In this document: positions 24,801 to 33,800 of the stretch, one piece after another
Numbering within the stretch: position 1 is the stretch's first letter
Layout: the number at the start of each line of letters is the position of its first letter
Origin: an uncultured Clostridia bacterium
GTDB lineage: Bacteria; Bacillota; Clostridia; Christensenellales; UBA1242
Direction of reading: 5' to 3'
Length of the DNA stretch: 40,267 bases
Assembly (NCBI GenBank): GCA_947631875.1
Contig: CANRMV010000001.1
Span: 1-40,267 of the forward strand
Position numbers and translations under genes: made by a program
Notes under the pieces: model-generated
What the model was told of the DNA's origin: nothing
What the model saw: the letters and a program-made list of their open reading frames with translations, nothing else
Database searches by the model: none

Positions 24801-27800
24801 TTCTTTGTAAAGAGTGTTGGGCTTAAAACAATCAAAAGAGATGTATCCACAGGAACAGACAAGGATTTGCAAGAATATGACGACTTGCAAACAGTTCTTG
24901 CGGCAAGTATGGTGGAAGTTAGAAAATATGTGACAAAAGGCACATCGTTTGCCTTTGCAGATTTGGTTGAATTCTACACATCTTCAAATGAGGACAAGGC
25001 GGTTGATATTAAAGTTGGCGTAAGTGCACCATTCTACAACAATTTGTTAGATAGTCAAAAAACAGATTTGGGCAAAATGCTTACATTTGATTCTGATGTG
25101 AAGAACTTTGGATTGCTTTCCAATATAACCTCTATCACTTTCAATCATCCATTCGGTGAGGACACATTTATTGATTTTATTGTGACAGATGACGGAGCAA
25201 ATTTGTTCTCAATCACTTTGAGGTTGCACATTTTGTCCAATATAACAATGGCTCCATCCTTTGACACCTATTCATCCAAAGAGCACATTCCTTCTCAATA
25301 TTTGGTTAGAAGCACAGAATATGTAAACGCATCACCTGTGTTTGCTGGCGCACAACTTTTGTTTAAAGATTACATGCCTTTGAGTGCAAGGAATGGCGGG
25401 CTGTCTGTTTCATATTCTTGGACAGATGACAACAGTATGTTTATAACAAATATGCAAGGTGTGGAAGAGTGGAAAAAAGACACAGATCCAGGCATTCAAG
25501 TTGACGTTCAATATGAATTCGGTCGCGCTGAGTTTACAGTTTATTATGGTGTTGAATCTCAATATGCACTTCATCAAACAATAACCTTGTATGTTAACCC
25601 AGATGTTCTTGTGGTTAAGTACTTAACAAAAGCAAATGAAAATCCATATGTAAACCTTGAAGGATATTTTGGTGGCCACGAAGAGACAGGCAAAGTGTTT
25701 GGGGTTTATAGATTAACAGACTATATTGAAAAAGGCACGCTTGGCGATGAATTGGAATTGGATTATTCTCTCAATTATACAGGCGAAGAGGGATCTCAAT
25801 TCATTGCAATGAGTGACGAAGACAAATATGTTTTTGTTGGAAACAAGAACCTAGACCTTTATTATGGACAAAAGATAACACAAGAGTTTGGTTTTGCTGT
25901 TTCGGTTTCCTCTGAACCTGGAAGCCAAACAACTTCATCTGCTCTTGAAGGGGCAACAATAACAATGATTGGTGGAGATCTGGGAGAGATTTCACTTGGC
26001 AAAGAGGGAAATCCAATTCAAATTGCCATCGACTTTGGCATAGATCAAAATGAAGGTGAAAGCATCGTTTTCCAAGCAAAAGGTGGAGACACAAGCGGTG
26101 CACTTGCGCCTGTTGTTAAATACAATAAGGACGGGCAAACACAAACTTATGTTGTGATTGAGCCACCATCAGGAAATAACGATGGCTATTATGCAGCAAA
26201 TGGTTATAAAATTTCGTCAGCACAAGGAATTTTAAGTGTTTCAGGGCAAGGAAATCTTGCTCACTTAATTGTTGGCAATCCACCATTTTTGAGTGTTGAC
26301 GGAAATAGTTTTGTTGCAACAAAAACTTTCACAGACAGCAAAGACGGCACGCTCACTATTTCCTTAACTGTTAATGTTATTGTAACGGGCATGGGAAAAG
26401 ACAATGTTTATTACACCAATGATTACACAAATAATGAAAGTGGTGTTGACAAAAAATTCAATGTATTCACCAATGAGGATAGAAAAGAAATGACATATGA
26501 TGTTCTTATGGGCAGTGGTGAAGGACTTGAAAAAGAGAAGGTTTATCAAACTCTCAAAGCGGGACAAGAATACACCATAGTTCACAATTTGAATGGCGCA
26601 GAAACGAGTAAAACTCCTGAGCCTGGCTTCTATTACAACAGTTTTGATGCAAACATTTCTGCTTCTTTGAAAATAGTCAAAGCCACAGCAAACGGCGTTA
26701 CGCAAGATATAAGCGAAGACGGAAAGAGAACAAATCTTGCAACCATTAAAGAGGACAACAAACTTCAAATAAACCATTTGGAAAGCAGTTACACAGAAAC
26801 TTATTTGATTTTGGAACTCACTTTGCAAGAGGCTGGGCTGAACGGAAGAACGTTCACTTGGTATTACAGAATAAAGATTAAGCCAAGTTTCACTGTTGGA
26901 CAACCAACCTATCCTTATGGAGAAAATGGCGAATATCTAGACAAACATTCATCTTATTATAAAGAAGAGACAGACCGCTATGAAATTGACCTGTCTGAAA
27001 CTTTCACATATTCAAACAGCGGACGTCAGGGCGGAACGAGATTTGGAGCCCTCACTTTCAATGAAGAAACGGTTGTCGCAACGCCACAATATGAAATTGC
27101 AAGTGCTTATTTGTCAAAAGAGGCAAATGTTGCACTTGACCCAGCAAATTATGACGAATGTTTTGAAATCAGAGTTGAAAAAGAATTGTTGACAATCAAA
27201 GTTAAAACAGATCAACCGCTCACAATATATCTAAGACAATATTACACGCTTGACGAGATGCGATTGCTTGGCAGCGAACAGAGTTACATTTTGCGCTTCA
27301 ATCAAATGTCCGGCTTTGACCACAGTTTGAGTTATAATTCTGATTATAATCCTGATATAACAAGCAGTAAAAGCGAGCCTCTCACCGCCAAAGACAATGT
27401 TTATGAAGCCGAGTTGGTTCAAACCAAAACGGGCGTGTTCACACCAGACATTCAAAAGAAAGAGGCTGCCGACAGAGTTAGCAACTACCTTGATCTTGAT
27501 GTTTACATCAAGGGCAGTGAGGCCGATTTGAAAGCCGCATTAAAACCTTATGTCACAGTTGAAGCGGGAACAACTTACACTGTTGAAGGCGAAGAAGGCG
27601 GCAAAACTTTTGATGCAACAGCCTCATTCTTTGCAAGCAGCGTTGAGCAAGATGTGGCAACAAGAAATTGGAAGATTGTTGGCGTTGAGCCTGATGCAAA
27701 AACCTATGTGTTCACAGAGACAGAATTTGAAAACGTTTCATACACATATGTTAAAATTGAAAACAATGGTGACGAAAGCGCACCACGCAAACTTCTAACC

Positions 27801-30800
27801 TTTAAAGCACAAGAAACAATCACAAGGGATTATAATTTTGAAGTTGGCGTGTTCAGTGACGAACAAGTTATATTCAAAATAAATCTCACAGTCACAAGCG
27901 TGTATAAATACAAACTAAACACCGAATTTGAGGGTGGCAAAACTTATGACTTCATTGGTGCAAACGGCATTATCAAAGAAATCAACTTGCAAACAGGAGT
28001 TGAGGAATTGAAATTTGATTTGCAAGACAAAACACAGAAAGCCCCATTTGGAAACGACAATGTCACACTTGACAACCTTTTGACAATCGATAATGAAACG
28101 GATAAAAAGATTACTTTTGCCGAACTTTTGGAAGATGTAACATTTACATTTAATGTGTCCATAGAGGAAAAGGTGGGAGAAGCGGTTAAAGTTAAATTCA
28201 CCTTCCCAATAACAATCACGGTTAAGAAAAGTGCAAGCGTTCAAAAGGAATTCACGAATGACCGTTATGAACTTTCTGGCTACACTTTTGAAGTTGGACT
28301 TGAAACGAATTTGACAAACGCCAGCACAAATAAAACCATAAAAGACACATTTGGGCTTACACAACTTGCCCAATTAGATGCTGATGTCAAAAATGGTTAT
28401 GCACTTATGGGCGGGAATTACCCTGTTGAAGACATTTCCATAACGCCAGCAGAAGCATCAAGTGATTTTACACGACAAACACAACAAATGACAATAGGTT
28501 ATTACTTTGATAACATATTAATATTTAATTATGATTTTGAATTTGTTTATTATGTTAACCGCAGTGTAACCCTAACGCCAAACTATCCAGACCCAGACGG
28601 CAACACCAACAACGGAACATTAAACACCGAATATATTGGCACAAATGCGTATGGTGATGGAAGTTATCAATCGGCAACAACACTTTCATTCTTCACCACG
28701 CCAGCAATGTTTGCCAGAGACTCACAAAACAGGGTTGTTCAAGGCTGGACAGACTACTTTATGAGAAGATGGAATGTTGATTGGGATGCTAAATGGAATG
28801 ATGCCCACAAAGATGACGAACCAAAGCCAGAGAAACCACAGCCAGAGGAGCCAACCAACAGCGATGTTGCATTGATATACACAATATCCATAGCAACCAT
28901 AGACACAGGACTTACTGTTTATGCAAATGGAAAAGCATATCCAAACGAGGGGAATTCAACCCTTCTTCAAAACAAAGGTTTCCGAGATGTTGATGCTTTG
29001 AATTTGATGTTCAGATTGGACAGAGAAATTACATCAGCCAAAGTTACTTTCAACATTCAAGTTAATGGCGTATCAACACAATATGTTGTCACAGTTGTTC
29101 AAGGAGATGTGATTAAACTTGTTCAAACTCCAACAAATTACTCTTCATACGAAGGCGCAAATCAAGCCGAAACAATTTATGTTGAGGATTTGAACAAATA
29201 TATCAATGACGATGGCGACACAAAATTATTTGCTCAGAAGCGTCTTGTAACCTACAAATTGCGAGAAAATCAAGTTGGCACCACTTTGTTTGCAAGGTAT
29301 ATTCAAAACAACACAAGTGGACAAGCGGTTGTCATTCAACTAGACACGTCAACATCAGAAAAGGTTTACTTTGACATGGGTCGCAGCCTTGCCAATATGC
29401 GTTTTGATGCAATCTATGGACAAAATTCGAACGGATCAGTGTCTGATAAGAAAGACAATGCTGTTGTGTTTGACACTGAAAACGATGGGCTTATAAAAGA
29501 AACATCCAGACTTACCGCTTATTATTATGAAACAGAAATCATGACGGACATAAGCATTATTCGCCGAAAGAAAACAAATGACGGTTATGAAGATTGGCAA
29601 GCAATTTCTGGCAAGTATGGGACAACAACCGCTGAGGCAATAGAAATAACAAAAGGAGAAAACTATGAACAGTCAGAACAAGGGCTGACAAGTGCTTTGG
29701 GCTATGACAAAACAAACCATGTTGTGAGATACAGTTTTGCAATAGAATATAAAGAATATGACGAAGACGAAACCGAAAACACCATATATTTCTCACCTAT
29801 TGAATACTCAATTCGCGTAACAACCGAACTTTTGGTTACAGGCAACGCAAACACCATTGAGAATAAAACTGATTCACTTGGCAACACAATCAATCCATTA
29901 GACGGATTGCGCATTCAAGAAATTGAGGCAGGCAAAGATCAGAACCTTATGGGTATGACGGGCTTTGGCTTCACAAATGCAAGAACAGGCAAAACAATCG
30001 CACAAATTAATGCTTCCGCAAGAATTGGACTTAAAATTTATGGCTTTGAGGAATGTGCGATTGAGGCAAGCAGCGATGTGCTTACAAATAGTGCATATGT
30101 TTTGCACAATTATCTGACAAATCATTTCATAGGAGACATTTGGTATGAAACAGGGCTGTTGCCACGACATGGCATGGATATTAATGACAACACAGCAGAT
30201 GGCTCTGCGGGCGACAACTACATCATGTATTATGGTGTTGACCAAAAAGACTACACCATCCGAGCGCAACACTGCTCGAATGATGGAAACTATGTTATGA
30301 TAAGAATGCAATACATAGTTAATTGGGGCAGCGAAGATGTCACAGTTACACAAGACAACAACCTCTTGTTTAAAGTTGTTCCAGGCTCAAATATGACAGT
30401 GCAAATAAAAGAGGGTGTAAACTCCACAAGTTATTCTTCAAGTTCACTTGTTGATGAAATTCGCGATGGAAGAACTTACAGGAGCAATGCAAACAATCCA
30501 TACATCTTTGCGATGGGAACAAGTGATCAAGATTTCTATTTGGTTAACGACAACAACACCTCAACCAGCGCAACAGAAATGTCAATCATTAAAGTTCTTA
30601 AAGGCAACAATCAAAGTTATGGTGCAAAAGATTTCACATTCACCTACACGCCAACCAACGGCGAATATAACAACTTTAAAAAATTCGAGGGCACGCTTTC
30701 GGGTTGGACACCAGATCCAAAGGGTTTGGAAACCTCACCAAAGTACACGAGAAAGGATGCCACAGTAAAAGCCACAGCACCTCGTGTTAATCTTGGCACA

Positions 30801-33800
30801 AAGAAGATGTATATCACATTTGAAGATGACTATGGCTACAAAGGCATATTCTATTTCAACATCCAAACCACAGGCATCGAGCCAGCATTTGCTGAAAACA
30901 ATGCACTTGAACTTACTGAGGGCGAGCAATTAACATTCAGCGTTGCATATCAAAATGTTTCTGTTTCCGGCGACGGAAAATCGGATTCGGATGCTGCCCT
31001 TACTGAAACCTCCAAACAATGGGTAACATATGAGGCCTTTGATTACACAAAAGATGCTAAAACGGTAGCAGTGACAGGGCTCCCTGATGGCATTAAAGTT
31101 AATGGGTTAAGAATGATTGCAACTGTGGGCGGACAAGTGTTTACAAAAGAAGCCTTAGCGGAAGATAATAACAGCAAAGACAACTTTAAAGACGCGGAAG
31201 AGGGTGGCAGTTCTTTACTTAGTGGTGGCGCGTATAATAATAAAAGTAAAATTTACATTTGGAGCAAAACAGGAGACGAAACCGAAGAAGGTGATGTTAG
31301 AGGACAAGGTGTAGATCTAGACAAGAACTGGAAACTTGGGCAAGATAAGGAGCCAGGACTTACACTAAAAGAACTTGAAGAGTCAAACACAAAAATCGTG
31401 TTTGAGTTTAGATACACAAAACATATGAAACAAGCGAATGAAAGCAAACAAGTGCCAGGCGATATAACTTCGGGCACAGGCTTGTATACAGCAAAATACG
31501 GGGAAGTTCAATTAAGTCAAACACACACTATTGGCGAAACGCACATTCCAACAAAAGATGAATTGGGAATTACGGGAAACATAACTCCAATAGCAATCAC
31601 AGGAATTGGCGCTTATGCTTATAACAACACGCTGGGAACGCTTGATGAAACCTCTGTTATTAACGCGAAGACCGCTTCTAAATTTATAGGAAACGGCAAT
31701 GAATTTACTGTGAAAGAAGGCAACAAGAAGTATTATGAAGGTGAAATCACAGTTCAAAAAATTGAATTTGTTTTGAAGAGTGATGAAAAAACTCCTGTTA
31801 CGCCAACAACAATAACACCACAAGGAACAGAAACCACACTTTTGGCAGATCCAAACAAGTTCTTTGTGGCAGAGCAAACGCAGGACGGAGGGAGCACTTT
31901 CAAACTTATTCAAGGAAAGGGATATAGTGTAGAAGAAAAGGAAGGAGAAAATATTACAACAGAAGGAACTCAAACCTTCACAGTTCCAGATGTGAAAGGC
32001 TATTTGTATGGCGTGTCAGATCGCATTTCCGGAGTTGAAATGCTTGTCACACTGACAACCAACAACAAAGAATCAGACGACCAAGAAACTCAGGTGCTTA
32101 AACGAGACGTAACAATCAAGAAAAATAATGCAAGTGTGCCATTCTCCAATCTTAATACTCATGATGGAGATCCAATTTCGAAAGACAATGAAGGTTCAAC
32201 TGTTTACAACAACACACTTGAAGTTGTGGTTGATGCTCACACAAAAGGAACAGTCACAATTTTAACAAAAGATAATGGCATATCCGATTCGACATGGACA
32301 AAAGAAACATATGATGTTTCAAATGATGCAGATTTTGCTGTGACAAAATATCTTAAAATTATAGGCGATAATTATTCCTATACAAAAGAAACTATTGGTA
32401 ATGCAAGATTCAAGGTTGAAGCACAAAAAACAAGTACAACAGGCAATATAACGATGCTTTACAACTCTTCGGAATTGGATGAGGAGAATCAAATAGATGA
32501 TTATAATGACCAAATCACCCTTCGCATAAATGACCCATCTGAACTTGGCGGAAACATTAGAGAGAAGGCTTACAAAACTGAAAAACTTTACTTCTTATAT
32601 TATACTACTAGTGTGCAGGGCGAAACGACTGCACGACAATCGGATGAATTATATCGTCAAGAGCCAGAATTTAAGGTTTATCCAAAAATTTCCACTCTTG
32701 TGAATGGTTCAACAATTTCAGTTGATAAATATTTAAGAATTTCCGAAACGGACAAATCGCAATACTATGTAATTCCTTTCCAATCTTGGGCAGAAAATGT
32801 TAAGGTTAAGGATTTTAAAGATGATGAAAATGAAGTGGCATTAAACGGACTTAATGCTTATCAATTCTATTTCGACATCAATGCATATGCCATTGAAGGC
32901 GGAAGTGCGGGTGGTGCTGCATACATCGATGAAAGAGGAACAATAACCACAACCAACTCCTTTAATCCAACAAGTGATGGTATTGCAGTGAATGTTTATG
33001 CCAATGTATCTGGAAACGATGGAATGTATGAAAACGACATTTCTAAGATGGAAAACAAAGATAAGATGTATCTTGGCACTGTTGACTTGGCACTTAGACA
33101 TGTCGATGCCTCTGGCTTTAATAAGATAGCCGATCAAAAGGCGGTATATGACATAATTCAAAGTTCTGTGTGGTCAGAGCAGTTTGTTGCACAATATGAC
33201 AAAATTGAGGCAACAAATAAAACAAATTGGACATCTAGCAACATTTCAAAGATTGTTGAAGAAAATATCACTAATGAAGGCACATTTACAGCAGCGATTG
33301 GCGAAAAAGTTGATTTAAGAAAGATGTTTAAAGATATTGAACTAACCAACGAAACGCCAGGATTTAAGATTACCAACAACAAACATTATCATTTGGTAAA
33401 AATTGATGAAAATTACGTTCCATATAATAATGTTGACTATTACACCTTCACAAACGCCGGGTCCTACACATTAACTATTATGCAAACAGGACGAGAGTCT
33501 GACGCAACATATCGTCGACAACTGTTTACAGTGAATATGATTGTATATTCAAGCGGGACAAGTGCTTTGAAATACACCAGAGTTGTGGAAGACGGCAACG
33601 AATTTAGTTTAAGCACATTAGACACGGCACAATTTGGCGGCGACAAAACCACAGAATGGTTTGTTCTTGACAAGACAACAAATTCGATGACGGATGTTGG
33701 TGGAGATTACACCATTTCCACACAATCTAAATCCGACAACTTTAATTACGGAAGAAATGAACGCTCATTCTTGGCTCAAACAACAGAAGGCTCAACCGTC